A DNA stretch of 64,000 nt, from positions 1-64,000 of the forward strand of contig MGTD01000007.1 in NCBI GenBank assembly GCA_001799285.1, in the 5' to 3' direction. The DNA comes from Deltaproteobacteria bacterium RIFOXYD12_FULL_56_24 (GTDB lineage Bacteria > Desulfobacterota > Desulfobulbia > Desulfobulbales > Desulfurivibrionaceae). How positions within the stretch are numbered: the stretch's first letter is position 1; the number at the start of each line of letters is the position of its first letter. Below are positions 44,342 through 52,889 of this stretch, piece by piece. A model generated the notes under the pieces. The model did no database searches. It worked only from the letters and a program-made list of their open reading frames with translations, and had not been told where the DNA came from. A program made the position numbers and the translations under genes.

Positions 44342-45007
44342 ATGGCTCAGACACATGACAGGGGAAAAAACAGGGCGCAGGTTACAGGACTCCTGACCAT
44401 GCTGGTCTGGGCAATACTGCTGGCGCCGGCCGGTGCCCGGGCGGCGATTTATACCTTTGTCGACGCGCAGGGAACCGTGCATTTCACCAATGTCCCCAAC
44501 GATTCCCGCTATCGGGCCACCTTGATCGGGGCGCAGTCCCGGTCGCGGTTTCGGGGGGGCAGGCCAGCCCGGGCCGGTGATCCACGCCTTTATGAAGCGC
44601 ATATCCAGAAGGCGGCCAGCCGGTACGCGATGGATCCCCTGCTGATCAAGGCCGTGATCAAGACCGAATCAAACTTTGACTGCCAGGCTGTTTCCTCCAA
44701 AGGGGCCCAGGGTCTCATGCAGCTGATGCCGGGAACCGCCGCCGACCTTAATGTCTACAACCCTTTAGACCCCCAGGAAAACATCTTTGGCGGCACCAAT
44801 TATCTGCGTAAGATGATGGCCCGCTTCGGCGGCAACCTCAGATTGGCCCTGGCCGCCTACAATGCCGGGCCAGCCAGGGTTGAAGCCGCCCAGGGAATCC
44901 CGCTGATTCCGGAAACCCAGGAGTATGTGAGCAAGGTTCTGCACCACTACCGACAAATGACGACTGCGGCCTCCCTTTCCCCCAGCTGGTTGAGGGCGGC
45001 TAAATAG
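44342..45007 (+). CDS. Lytic transglycosylase with N-terminal DUF4124 domain
   Basis: A 221-residue exported enzyme. The signal peptide ends near GARA (~residue 35). A DUF4124 segment (IYTFVDAQGTVHFTNVP, ~38-55) is followed by an SLT (Slt70-like) domain with catalytic Glu in KTESNFDCQAVSSKGAQGLM (~106), PGTAADLNVYNPLDP and ALAAYNAGPARVEA (~177). It should cleave glycosidic bonds of peptidoglycan in the periplasm. Start 44342 has CAGGAG upstream. pgsA follows 3 bases on. Confidence 0.9.
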   Translation: MAQTHDRGKNRAQVTGLLTMLVWAILLAPAGARAAIYTFVDAQGTVHFTNVPNDSRYRATLIGAQSRSRFRGGRPARAGDPRLYEAHIQKAASRYAMDPLLIKAVIKTESNFDCQAVSSKGAQGLMQLMPGTAADLNVYNPLDPQENIFGGTNYLRKMMARFGGNLRLALAAYNAGPARVEAAQGIPLIPETQEYVSKVLHHYRQMTTAASLSPSWLRAAK

Positions 45008-45010
45008 ATC

Positions 45011-45595
45011 ATGTCTAAACACGCGATCCTTACCATTCCCAATCTGCTCACCGGCTACCGTTTTGTGACGGCACCGGTGCTCCTCTTTTTTCTCTATCCC
45101 CAGCCCAGCATCGGGGTAAGCCTGTTCGCCTTTTTTCTTTTCCTGACCGGCGTCCTGACCGATCTGGCAGACGGCTATTACGCCCGCAAGCACAAAATCG
45201 AAACGGTCCTGGGCAAATTGATGGACCCGGTGGCCGACAAGGTGCTGGTCTGCGTGGCCCTGATCATGCTTATCCCCATGGGCAAGATCCCGGCCTGGCT
45301 GGTGTTCATCATCCTGGCCAGGGAACTGGTGATCACCGGGCTTCGCGGCGTGGCCGCTTCGTCGGGCATCGTGATCGCGGCCAGCGGCATGGGCAAACTG
45401 AAGAGCATCATGCAATACACCGCGCTTTGTATCCTGATCTTTCCCCTGGGGGTTGTATCCATCCCTTTTCTGCACGACACTTTTCTGCACGAACTTGGCT
45501 TGGGTCTCCTTTACGTTTCCGCGGTGATGACGGTCTGGTCGGGGGTGGATTATTTTTATCGGTTCCAGAAAATTTTCCTGGAAACCGGCCACTGA
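45011..45595 (+). CDS. pgsA: CDP-diacylglycerol--glycerol-3-phosphate phosphatidyltransferase
   Basis: A 194-residue membrane CDP-alcohol phosphotransferase making phosphatidylglycerol phosphate. The signature DxxDGxxARx8GxxxDxxxD is visible as TDLADGYYARKHKIETVLGK continuing LMDPVADK (~residues 52-80). Several transmembrane helices surround it. It starts 3 bases after the transglycosylase stop. Confidence 0.92.
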   Translation: MSKHAILTIPNLLTGYRFVTAPVLLFFLYPQPSIGVSLFAFFLFLTGVLTDLADGYYARKHKIETVLGKLMDPVADKVLVCVALIMLIPMGKIPAWLVFIILARELVITGLRGVAASSGIVIAASGMGKLKSIMQYTALCILIFPLGVVSIPFLHDTFLHELGLGLLYVSAVMTVWSGVDYFYRFQKIFLETGH

Positions 45596-45608
45596 AACAA
45601 GGGGGCTT

Positions 45609-45721
45609 GTAACCGTTCAGCAGTGCCTCAGATTTGAACAAGCGGATCGGCGCTGCGTACCTCGTCGTGTACGTAAGCCGGGCCGATCGTCCGAAGATGT
45701 GGTGCTGCTGAACGGTTCAAC
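45609..45721 (+). mobile_element. MITE copy, module A, upstream of tRNA-Leu
   Basis: A 113-bp element, GTAACCGTTCAGCAGTGCC ... GTGCTGCTGAACGGTTCAAC, with perfect 8-bp duplication GGGGGCTT (45601-45608 and 45722-45729). Central hairpin GCGTAC...GTACGT. It lies just upstream of the tRNA promoter without touching it. Confidence 0.85.
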
Positions 45722-45735
45722 GGGGGCTTTATCGC

Positions 45736-45764
45736 TTGACAGGGACAGGCAAGGCTTCTATAAT
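45736..45764 (+). promoter_or_regulatory. Consensus sigma-70 promoter of tRNA-Leu
   Basis: TTGACA (45736-45741), 17-base spacer, TATAAT (45759-45764): perfect -35 and -10 boxes about 40 bases upstream of the tRNA. Confidence 0.85.
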
Positions 45765-45803
45765 GTTCGTCCTATGCTGCCGTTACGGGGGCATCGCCAT
45801 TCT

Positions 45804-45890
45804 GCCGGAGTGGTGAAACTGGTAGACGCACGGGACTCAAAATCCCGCGGGGGCAACCCCATGTCGGTTCGATTCCGACCTCCGGCACCA
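45804..45890 (+). tRNA. tRNA-Leu (anticodon CAA)
   Basis: An 87-nt class II tRNA with encoded CCA. Acceptor stem GCCGGAG/CTCCGGC; anticodon stem CGGGA, loop CTCAAAA, stem TCCCG, giving CAA; long variable arm CGGGGGCAACCCCATG; T arm GGTTCGATTCC. Its 3' end borders an integrase fragment. Confidence 0.96.
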
Positions 45891-45925
45891 TCCTGTATTC
45901 TCGTGAGTTCCCACAAAGGCTCACC

Positions 45926-45958
45926 GCCCGCACTGGATAACGGTTTGCGGGCTTTTTT
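45926..45958 (+). terminator. Terminator after tRNA-Leu
   Basis: GCCCGCA-(loop)-TGCGGGC followed by TTTTTTG, 36 bases past the tRNA CCA. Confidence 0.75.
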
Positions 45959-46053
45959 GTGTCTCGTGAGTTCCCACGGTTTCCCATGTGTTCCCGCTGT
46001 TTCTGTTGGTGTATTTGTTGGTATCTCGTACCGGCCTGTGATAATGTACCAAC

Positions 46054-46239
46054 ATGGCCACTTCAAACAAGCTCACTGACCTTTCGATCAAGAAAAGCCT
46101 CCCGGTTGATCGGCCTTATAAGCTGTCGGACGGCGGCGGTCTGTTCTTGCTGGATTCCAACGGCTCGCGTTATTGGCGTATGGCCTATCGTTTCTGCGGG
46201 AAAACAAGGGGCACGCCCATGATTTCTTGGTTTCCCTGA
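46054..46239 (+). pseudogene. Truncated tyrosine-recombinase integrase (N-terminus)
   Basis: A 61-codon frame that matches only the start of P4/phage-type integrases, the DUF4102 arm-binding domain: KLTDLSIKKSLPVDRPYKLS, DGGGLFLLDSNGSRYWRMAYRFCGK. The catalytic domain is absent; the sequence stops in unrelated codons (TRGTPMISWFP) just before the KDPG aldolase ribosome site. Lying 163 bases after a tRNA-Leu 3' end, it marks an old integration site whose island has been lost. Confidence 0.75.
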
Positions 46240-46248
46240 AGGGAGAAG

Positions 46249-46902
46249 ATGATGATGCTGACAAAAAACTGGAAGATGGCCCCTGGTGAGGTTTTTGCCC
46301 AAGGGGTGGTGGTGCCGGTCATGGTGATCAAGGAGTTAGCTCACGCGGTGCCGCTGGCCCGCGCTCTGGTGGCTGGGGGGATCAGGGTGCTGGAGATTAC
46401 CCTGCGGACTCCAGTTGCGGTTGAGGCCATTCGGACGATCGCTAAGGCGGTGCCGGAGGCGGTGGTGGGGGCTGGGACCGTGACTACTGCCGAGGATCTT
46501 GCGGCGGTGAGCGAGGCCGGGGCGGTTTTTGCCATCAGCCCTGGTCTTACCCCTGAGCTGCTGGACGCGGCCAACCAGGGGGATATTGCTTTGATTCCCG
46601 GCATTGCCACGATTTCCGAATTGATGACCGGATTGCGCCGGGGCTACAGCCATTTTAAGTTCTTTCCCGCCGAGGCGGCAGGCGGCATTGCCATGCTCAA
46701 GGCCATTGCCGGGCCGTTTCCCAGGGTGACTTTTTGTCCAACTGGGGGGATTGGTTTGGGGAATTACCGAGACTATCTGGCGTTAGGGAATGTCGCCTGT
46801 GTGGGTGGCTCCTGGGTGGCGCCGCCTGAGGCGGTGGCCCAAGGGGATTGGGCTCGTATCACCCAGTTGGCTCGCGAAGCTGTTAAGGGGGCCGGGAAAT
46901 AG
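46249..46902 (+). CDS. eda: 2-keto-3-deoxy-6-phosphogluconate aldolase
   Basis: A 217-residue class I aldolase. [19 protein letters not shown] (~residue 40), VVGAGTVTT (~75), the catalytic Lys in [11 protein letters not shown] (~141) and the phosphate loop [14 protein letters not shown] (~164) are intact. It cleaves KDPG, or the related 4-hydroxy-2-oxoglutarate, to pyruvate. Three tandem ATGs at the start; GAAGGGAGAAG ribosome site. No Entner-Doudoroff dehydratase is nearby. Confidence 0.92.
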   Translation: MMMLTKNWKMAPGEVFAQGVVVPVMVIKELAHAVPLARALVAGGIRVLEITLRTPVAVEAIRTIAKAVPEAVVGAGTVTTAEDLAAVSEAGAVFAISPGLTPELLDAANQGDIALIPGIATISELMTGLRRGYSHFKFFPAEAAGGIAMLKAIAGPFPRVTFCPTGGIGLGNYRDYLALGNVACVGGSWVAPPEAVAQGDWARITQLAREAVKGAGK

Positions 46903-46909
46903 GTTTCGT

Positions 46910-46965
46910 TCATTTCTTTGCGTGCCCAAAGAAACGAACCAAAGAAAGGGCACCCCGGCACTTGT
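46910..46965. repeat. TTTCTTTG...CAAAGAAA inverted motif
   Basis: CATTTCTTTGCGTGCCCAAA then GAAACGAACCAAAGAAAGGG forms overlapping inverted motifs between eda and the ABC-F gene, of a type common in intergenic DNA of many Proteobacteria. The rest of this 200-base gap holds GC-rich sequence without a gene. Confidence 0.4.
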
Positions 46966-47102
46966 CCCGCCTAAGGCGGGATTCCCTGTGCTCCTCGATG
47001 CTGCCGGGGCTTTGCAAACTCGGCTTCGCCTCAAACAGTGCAAATCCCCTTTTCGGCAGCCTCTCCGGTGCTCGGCGGCGTGCCAATGGGGGATTACTGC
47101 GA

Positions 47103-48740
47103 CTACAGACTCAACGACACCTCTCCATTACTCAGCGATTCCCGCAACTCCATCACCTCCGCACTCTCCAGATAATCGTCAAAATCCATCCTCTTGTCGA
47201 TGATCCCGTTGGGGAGAATCTCGATGATCCGGTTGGCGGTGCTGGCCACCATCTGGTGATCGTGGGAGGCGAAGAGAATCACCTCCGGGAAGGCGATGAG
47301 CCCGTTGTTCAAGGCGGTGATTGATTCCAGGTCCAGATGGTTGGTGGGCTCGTCCAGGATCAGGGCGTTAGCCCCGGTGAGCATCATCCGGGAGAGCATG
47401 CAGCGCACCCGCTCGCCGCCAGAGAGCACGCTGGTTTTTTTCAGGGCTTCTTCCCCGGAGAACAGCATCTTGCCCAAAAAGCCGCGGGCAAAGTTTTCCC
47501 CCTCGCTGGGCGGGGTGTACTGGCTCAGCCACTCCACCAGGGTCATCTCCTTGTCGAAGAAGGCGCTGTTTTCCTTGGGGAAGTAGGAGGTGGACATGGT
47601 GATCCCCCAGCGGAAGCTGCCGCGATCCGGGAATATACCTTCGGTGAGGATCTCAAAAAGAGCGGTCTTGGGCACGGAGTTGGCGCCGATGAAGGCGATT
47701 TTGTCGCCCTTGTGGACCGTGAGGTTGAAGTCGTTCAAGACCGTGACCCCGTCGAGTTCCTTGCCTAAGCCCGTAACCTCCAGAATGATGTCGCCGCAGG
47801 GCCGCTCGGGCTTGAAAACCACGAAGGGATATTTGCGCGACGAGGCGGGCATGTCTTCGATGGTCAGCTTGTCCAGCAGCTTTTTTCGGGAGGTGGCTTG
47901 CTTGGCCTTGGAGGCGTTGGAGGAAAAGCGCTGGATGAAGTCGGTGAGCTCCTTGGCCTTGGCCGTGGTTTTTTTGTTTTCGTCCTGTTTCTGCTTAACG
48001 AAAAGCTGGCTGGCCTGGTACCAGAAATCGTAGTTGCCCACGTAGACCCGAATCTCGCCGAAGTCGATGTCGGCGATGTGGGTGCAGGCCTGGTTTAAGA
48101 AATGGCGGTCATGGGAGACGATGATCACCGTGTTCTGGAAGCGGAAGAGAAAATCCTCCAGCCAGGCGATGGATTTGAGATCCAGATGGTTGGTGGGTTC
48201 GTCCAGCAGCAGCACGTCCGGGTTGCCGAACAGGGCCTGGGCGAGCAGCACCCGCACCTTGTCGCCGCCTTCCAGCTCCTTCATCTTCTTCTCGCGGAAC
48301 TCCTCGGGGATACCGAGGCCCTTGAGCAGAACAGCCGCCTCGGATTCCACCTCGTAGCCGTTCATCTCGGCAAACTCCGCCTCAATGTCCCCGGCCCTGA
48401 TCCCGTCTGCCTCGGTAAGCTCCGGCTTGGCGTAGAGGGCGTCGCGCTCGTGCATCAGCTCGTACAACTTCTTGTGGCCCATAACCACCGTGTTGAACAC
48501 GGTTTCTTCATCAAAGGCGAAATGGTCCTGGCGCAGCATGGCGATCCGCTCTCTGGGGCCGACCACGATCTCGCCCCTGTCCGGCTCCTTTTCTCCGGCC
48601 AGGATCTTCAAAAAGGTGGATTTGCCCGAACCGTTGGCGCCGATGAGGCCATAGCAGTTGCCGGGGGCGAACTTGATGTTGACGTCCTTGAAGATAATCC
48701 TTTTCCCGTAGGAGAGGGCGATATTGACTGCGGTAATCAT
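47103..48740 (-). CDS. ABC-F family ATPase (YbiT-like)
   Basis: A 545-residue soluble protein with two ABC domains and no membrane segment. Domain 1 has Walker A GANGSGKST (~residue 34), a signature of the form LEGGDKVRVLLAQ and LLLDEPTNHLDL; a linker helix follows (~235-290); domain 2 has Walker A GANSVPKTALF (~350), LSGGERVRCMLSR and LILDEPTNHLDL. The altered second P-loop is the pattern of the YbiT/EttA-like group. ABC-F proteins act on the ribosome to relieve stalled translation. Monocistronic. Confidence 0.9.
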   Translation of the reverse strand: MITAVNIALSYGKRIIFKDVNIKFAPGNCYGLIGANGSGKSTFLKILAGEKEPDRGEIVVGPRERIAMLRQDHFAFDEETVFNTVVMGHKKLYELMHERDALYAKPELTEADGIRAGDIEAEFAEMNGYEVESEAAVLLKGLGIPEEFREKKMKELEGGDKVRVLLAQALFGNPDVLLLDEPTNHLDLKSIAWLEDFLFRFQNTVIIVSHDRHFLNQACTHIADIDFGEIRVYVGNYDFWYQASQLFVKQKQDENKKTTAKAKELTDFIQRFSSNASKAKQATSRKKLLDKLTIEDMPASSRKYPFVVFKPERPCGDIILEVTGLGKELDGVTVLNDFNLTVHKGDKIAFIGANSVPKTALFEILTEGIFPDRGSFRWGITMSTSYFPKENSAFFDKEMTLVEWLSQYTPPSEGENFARGFLGKMLFSGEEALKKTSVLSGGERVRCMLSRMMLTGANALILDEPTNHLDLESITALNNGLIAFPEVILFASHDHQMVASTANRIIEILPNGIIDKRMDFDDYLESAEVMELRESLSNGEVSLSL

Positions 48741-49194
48741 GATATTTCCTTGGCTGCAATGAAGGAAGCAGGGTGCGTTTCCCGGCGCTCTTCGTGGGGA
48801 TGAGGGGCGCCGGCTCTTGTAAGCCGCTTTATATACTGCAAATGGCGGGAAATGACAATGGCCGTTGCACGATAACGATACGAATCTGGGCGTTTTTGCG
48901 GGGAAACCGCCATTATTCGGCTTTGGCTGGTGTTCGCGCTGCCTGGTGAGTTCTCGGGGCGGCAGGCCTTAGGGAGTTCGTTGATTCCCCTTGACAGTGC
49001 CGGAGAATTTTTTGTATTATTTCGCGACGATCCATCCTGGGGCAGGTATTTTTTCAAGGGGCGCGATGCCGTTGCCAAAGCAGGTGATGGTCGGTGGCTG
49101 TTTCCCCGGAATCTCCCGACGGGCTTGTGCCCCTGTTCCCCTCCTGCCGACGACGGACCCAGAGAGCGCAGTGACTACCTTGCCAACTACCTCC
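48741..49194. other. Intergenic leader of the sugar operon
   Basis: Contains a promoter at 48991-49020 and a predicted leader of about 145-165 bases before the membrane glycosyltransferase start. No known riboswitch motif was recognised. Confidence 0.5.
48991..49020 (+). promoter_or_regulatory. Sigma-70 promoter for the sugar operon
   Basis: TTGACA (48991-48996), 18-base spacer, TATTAT (49015-49020). It makes starts upstream of about 49030 impossible for the next gene. Confidence 0.65.
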
Positions 49195-50823
49195 ATGCAG
49201 AAATGGTCTTTTCCCGCCGCGCTGTTGCTGCTCGTCGCCACCCTCGGCGGACTAGGTTTTTATATCTTCGGCTCGTACCAGGCTTTCTTCAACTCCGACG
49301 CCGCCATTGCTAATATCCTGGCGGAAGAGATCGTCCGCACCGGTTCGCTTTTTCCTAAAGACTGGTGGTATGTCAACGGCGATCTCTGGGTGTTCTACAA
49401 ACATCTTCTCCTGATCCCCTGGGTTATGGCCGGAGAAAACGGCTTTTTCGCCCACGGGGTTTCCGTGGCCCTGGCCACTGCGGTCACCATCCTGCTGCTG
49501 GCCGGGGTTCTCCGCTCACTGGGGCTTTCCGGCACGGCAAAGGTCATGGGTTGCGTGGTCATCGGCCTCGGCTATTCCCCCCTTTATTTGCGCGAGGTTT
49601 ACGGCGAGGCCGCCTACACCTGGTATTTTGCTTTTCTCCTCGCCTTTTTTCTGTTGCTTAACAAGGCCCGGTCGCCGGTGGTAAGCCGTTTTGTCAGATC
49701 GGCGCTGACCGGCATCTTTCTTGTCCTGCTCTTTCTGGTGACCATGGAGAACCCGGTGCGTTTCCTGGTTTACTATGTGGTGCCCTTTGTCCTGGCCCTG
49801 GCTGCCTTTTTGTATCTTGAGCAGGAGGCTCCGGCAGAGGCCGGAAAAAGCACCTTGCGCGAGCTGCTTTTCCCCTGGCTGCCCTTGGCCGTCGCCGGTT
49901 GCGGGGCGATCTTTCTGGGGGCGTTTTTCCACAAACTGGTCTTTACCGGGCTGCACAACGCCGCCGGCGCCAACCATGCCGTGCTCGTTGCCATGCAAAA
50001 GCTTCCGGAGCATGTGGCCCATTCCTTCCTGGGGCTGATGAATTTCATCGGCGCCGAATGGGGGGAGGAGGTGGAGATGGCCTCCCTGGCCGGGGTGACC
50101 GCCCTGCTGAAGCTGGGGCTTTATCCCCTGGTCCTGGTCCTGCCCGCCTGTTATGCCCGCAAAAACTTTCCTCTGCTGGACCGGGGGCAGAGATTTTTTC
50201 TGCTCCTTTCCTATCTCGGTTTTGCCCTGATCTTTTTCATCTATTCCATCAGCAGCCTGCACGACAACGCCTATGCCGCCCGCAACAACATCCGCTACAT
50301 CATCCCTTTTTTGATGATGGTTCTGCTCTGCCCGGTGCTGCTCTGGCGATTTTTCCCCAAGCCGGTCAAGGCGGCTTTGCTCCTGGCTCTGCTGATCGCC
50401 GCCCTCGGCTCCTGGCGGAACATCTCGCCTCCGGACTGGCGGGACAAGGCCGGGGAGAGGATGATGGTGGTCAACACCCTCAAGGGGCGTGGACTGAGCA
50501 ATGGCTATGCCCCATACTGGGAATCGCATGTTTACACGGTGTTCAGCAAGGGGAAGGTGCGCATCCGGCCCCTTGACATAGACTGCCGCGGGGTGGATCG
50601 CTGTCTGTGGCTGACCAGCGACAGCTGGCATGAACCGGGCTATACCACCGGCAGGGTTTTCGTGCTGGTGCCCAAGGAAAGGCTTGCCGACTGGGCCAAT
50701 GGGATGCGGAATTTCTCCCTTGCCCCACCGGTGGAAGAGTTTACCCTGGCCAATTACCAGGTGCTGGTCTTTGCCGAAAACCCGCTGCCCGGGCTCAAGG
50801 GAAGGAATGAAAACTGTGATTGA
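49195..50823 (+). CDS. Polytopic membrane glycosyltransferase-like protein
   Basis: About 542 residues, with ~10-12 predicted transmembrane helices and a soluble C-terminal part (~residues 430-540). The start AGSYQAFFNSDAAIANILAEE-like region after the first helix has the Asp-containing lumenal loop typical of GT-C (GT39-like) transferases that use polyprenyl-phosphate sugars. Start is ATG 49195 or GTG 49171 (GAGAG upstream); longer frames begin at or before the promoter. It leads a cluster with a GtrB-like transferase, WbqC, a sugar aminotransferase and a small transporter, and likely transfers the finished sugar to a surface glycan. Confidence 0.65.
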   Translation: MQKWSFPAALLLLVATLGGLGFYIFGSYQAFFNSDAAIANILAEEIVRTGSLFPKDWWYVNGDLWVFYKHLLLIPWVMAGENGFFAHGVSVALATAVTILLLAGVLRSLGLSGTAKVMGCVVIGLGYSPLYLREVYGEAAYTWYFAFLLAFFLLLNKARSPVVSRFVRSALTGIFLVLLFLVTMENPVRFLVYYVVPFVLALAAFLYLEQEAPAEAGKSTLRELLFPWLPLAVAGCGAIFLGAFFHKLVFTGLHNAAGANHAVLVAMQKLPEHVAHSFLGLMNFIGAEWGEEVEMASLAGVTALLKLGLYPLVLVLPACYARKNFPLLDRGQRFFLLLSYLGFALIFFIYSISSLHDNAYAARNNIRYIIPFLMMVLLCPVLLWRFFPKPVKAALLLALLIAALGSWRNISPPDWRDKAGERMMVVNTLKGRGLSNGYAPYWESHVYTVFSKGKVRIRPLDIDCRGVDRCLWLTSDSWHEPGYTTGRVFVLVPKERLADWANGMRNFSLAPPVEEFTLANYQVLVFAENPLPGLKGRNENCD

Positions 50824-50861
50824 GGTTTTGCTGCCTTCGGGGTGGGTGTCAATAGGGAGCC

Positions 50862-51020
50862 GTTCTGGTCCGGGGGATGCTTTTCCCTCATGGTCGGCAC
50901 TTCTGCCGACGATTGACACTCGGGCGGACATCCTGTCCGCCTCCGAGGCGTCTGCTGCCCGGTCCGTCCATGGCCGGGCGACGCAGCCGATACCGGGAAA
51001 AGCATCCCCCGGACCAGAAC
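50862..51020. mobile_element. Element with perfect 26-bp terminal inverted repeats
   Basis: Arms 50862-50887 and 50995-51020 are exact reverse complements (GGTCCGGGGGATGCTTTTCC and its complement at the core). The 107-base interior includes the GTCGGCACTTCTGCCGACGA module and two further hairpins (GGCGGACATCCTGTCCGCC; around CCGGGCGACGCAG). Its right arm end was later hit by the MITE, whose target duplication falls in it. No duplication of its own is seen. Confidence 0.7.
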
Positions 51021-51022
51021 TT

Positions 51023-51176
51023 GTAACCGATCACGGGGCAACCACACAAAGGTCAAATAACCACGGAACAAGCGGTCACAGGGTGCCGCAGGTTGCGGCA
51101 AGCGGGACGGCGATGCGTACTTTTGTCCGTGAGCCGGACCGATCGCCGCAAGATGTGGTGCCATGTGATCGCTTAC
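51023..51176 (+). mobile_element. Complete 154-bp MITE
   Basis: GTAACCGATCACGGGGCAAC ... GCCATGTGATCGCTTAC, flanked by CAGAACTT (51015-51022) and CAGAACTC (51177-51184), 7/8 matching. It is almost identical to the copies in lptA (reverse) and at 54020. Confidence 0.88.
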
Positions 51177-51240
51177 CAGAACTCACTTTGCAGGCTTCGA
51201 TATTGTCTGAAATATTGAGACTGTTTCTAAGGAGAATCTC

Positions 51241-52200
51241 GTGTCCACTCCAGTAAAAATAAGCGTGGTCTCTCCGGTTTACGGCTGCAGAGAGTGTCTG
51301 GGAGAACTATGTAAAAGGCTGGCGGCAACGATTGCGCCTATCTGCGACGATTTTGAGATCATTCTGGTTAACGACGCTTGCCCCCAGGGCTCCTGGGAGA
51401 CGATCCAGGCCATGGCCCGTCAGGATCACCAAATCAAGGGGATCAATCTCTCCCGCAATTTCGGCCAGCATTACGCGATCACCGCCGGGCTCGACCATGC
51501 CAGCGGCGACTGGGTGGTGGTGATGGACTGCGACCTGCAGGACAAGCCGGAGGAGATCGCCAAGCTCTATGCCAAGGCGAGGGAAGGCTACGACATTGTT
51601 TTCGGGCAACGGGTGGAGCGGCAGGACAGCTTTTTCAAGAAGCTCTCCTCCCGGATGTTTTACTGGGTTTTGGAGTATTTCACCGATACCGAGCATGACA
51701 AGACCATCGCCAATTTCGGCATCTTTTCCCGGCAGGTGATTGCAACCGTCAACCGCTATCGCGAGCAGAACCGCTCCTTTCCGCTCTTCGTCAAGATCGC
51801 CGGCTTCAAAAGAACCCAGGTTCCGGTGGCGCACGATGACCGGTTGTACGGCAGGTCTTCCTATAACTTCAGCAAACTGATCAATCTGGCCATCGACTCC
51901 ATCGTGGCCCACTCCAACAAGCCGCTGCGGCTTTTCATCCAGTTCGGCTTCTTTATCGCCCTGGGCAGCATGCTCTACGCCTTCTGGCTGGTGTTGAGCT
52001 ATTTTCTCTACGGCGACATCGCCGAGGGCTGGACCAGCCTGATGGTCTCGATGTTTTTCATGTTCGGCCTGCTCTTCGGCATCCTGGGGATTCTGGGCCT
52101 CTATATCGGCAAGATCTTCGATGAGGTCAAGGGGCGGCCGCTCTACATCATTGCGGAAGCGGTCAATATTGACGCCGTTTCACAAGCGCCGCAGCCATGA
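51241..52200 (+). CDS. GtrB-like polyprenyl-phosphate glycosyltransferase
   Basis: A 319-residue family 2 glycosyltransferase (DPM1/GtrB type). ISVVSPVYGCRECLGEL and the nucleotide-sugar DxD-like VVMDCDLQDKPEEI (~residue 96) define the GT-A domain; two C-terminal transmembrane helices (~235-260, ~275-300) anchor it. It should load a sugar from a nucleotide donor onto undecaprenyl phosphate at the cytoplasmic face. GTG start with AAGGAG. It overlaps wbqC by 4 bases. Confidence 0.88.
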   Translation: MSTPVKISVVSPVYGCRECLGELCKRLAATIAPICDDFEIILVNDACPQGSWETIQAMARQDHQIKGINLSRNFGQHYAITAGLDHASGDWVVVMDCDLQDKPEEIAKLYAKAREGYDIVFGQRVERQDSFFKKLSSRMFYWVLEYFTDTEHDKTIANFGIFSRQVIATVNRYREQNRSFPLFVKIAGFKRTQVPVAHDDRLYGRSSYNFSKLINLAIDSIVAHSNKPLRLFIQFGFFIALGSMLYAFWLVLSYFLYGDIAEGWTSLMVSMFFMFGLLFGILGILGLYIGKIFDEVKGRPLYIIAEAVNIDAVSQAPQP

Positions 52201-52889
52201 AGAAAATCGCCATTCTTCAGTCCAACTATATCCCCTGGAAGGGGTATTTCGACCTCATCGGCAGCGTCGACGAGTTCGTGCTCTACGACGACATGCAGTA
52301 CACCAAGAACGACTGGCGCAACCGCAATCTGATCAAGACCCCGAATGGCCCGGCCTGGCTCACCATCCCGGTAAGGCAGGAATCGCTTGCCCAGACCATC
52401 AGGGAAACCAGAATCGCCAACCCCCTTTGGCACAAGCAGCACTGGAAGACCATCTCGCAGAACTATGCCAAGGCCGCGTATTTCAAGGAGTATAAGGATT
52501 TCTTTGAGGAGCTCTACCGCACGGCCACCGAGGAATATTTAAGCGAGATCAACCGCAAATTCCTGCTGGCCATCAACGGGCTGCTGGGTATCACCACTAC
52601 CATCCGCTGCTCCAGCGAATTCACCCTGGCGCCGGGCAAAAGTGAACGTCTGTTGGCCTTATGCCAGGAGCTGGGCGCGACCACCTACCTGAGCGGGCCC
52701 GCGGCCGGCGATTATCTCGACGTGGCGCTTTTTACGGCGGCGGGGATAGAGGTCGAATGGATGGATTACCGCGGCTATCCCGAATATACCCAGCTTTTCC
52801 CGCCCTTTGCGCACGGGGTGAGCATTGTGGATCTGCTGTTTAACGAGGGCGGTAATGCCCCGAAATTCATGAAAGGCGCGCACCGATGA
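52197..52889 (+). CDS. WbqC-like family protein
   Basis: A 230-residue WbqC-family protein: IAILQSNYIPWKGYFDLI (~residue 4), FVLYDDMQYTKNDWRNRN, then PEYTQLFPPFAHGVSIVDLL near the end. These proteins occur in O-antigen and amino-sugar clusters; their biochemical role is not settled in what I know. It sits between the glycosyltransferase and the aminotransferase with 4-base overlaps on both sides, so all three are translated together. Confidence 0.88.
   Translation: MKKIAILQSNYIPWKGYFDLIGSVDEFVLYDDMQYTKNDWRNRNLIKTPNGPAWLTIPVRQESLAQTIRETRIANPLWHKQHWKTISQNYAKAAYFKEYKDFFEELYRTATEEYLSEINRKFLLAINGLLGITTTIRCSSEFTLAPGKSERLLALCQELGATTYLSGPAAGDYLDVALFTAAGIEVEWMDYRGYPEYTQLFPPFAHGVSIVDLLFNEGGNAPKFMKGAHR

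Larger units (their letters stand above)
50824..51240. other. Intergenic region with two nested elements
   Basis: This 417-base gap holds a 26-bp inverted-repeat element (50862-51020) and, immediately after, a 154-bp MITE (51023-51176). Nothing else with coding potential was seen. Confidence 0.7.

Noticed and set aside
43335-44354. A 339-codon minus-strand frame opposite transaldolase
   Set aside because: A shadow of the transaldolase gene joined to the MITE's open frame.
50630-51256. A 208-codon plus-strand frame across the two intergenic elements
   Set aside because: It overlaps the end of the membrane transferase in another frame and its C-terminal half is simply the stop-free frame of the MITE; no independent start or homology.
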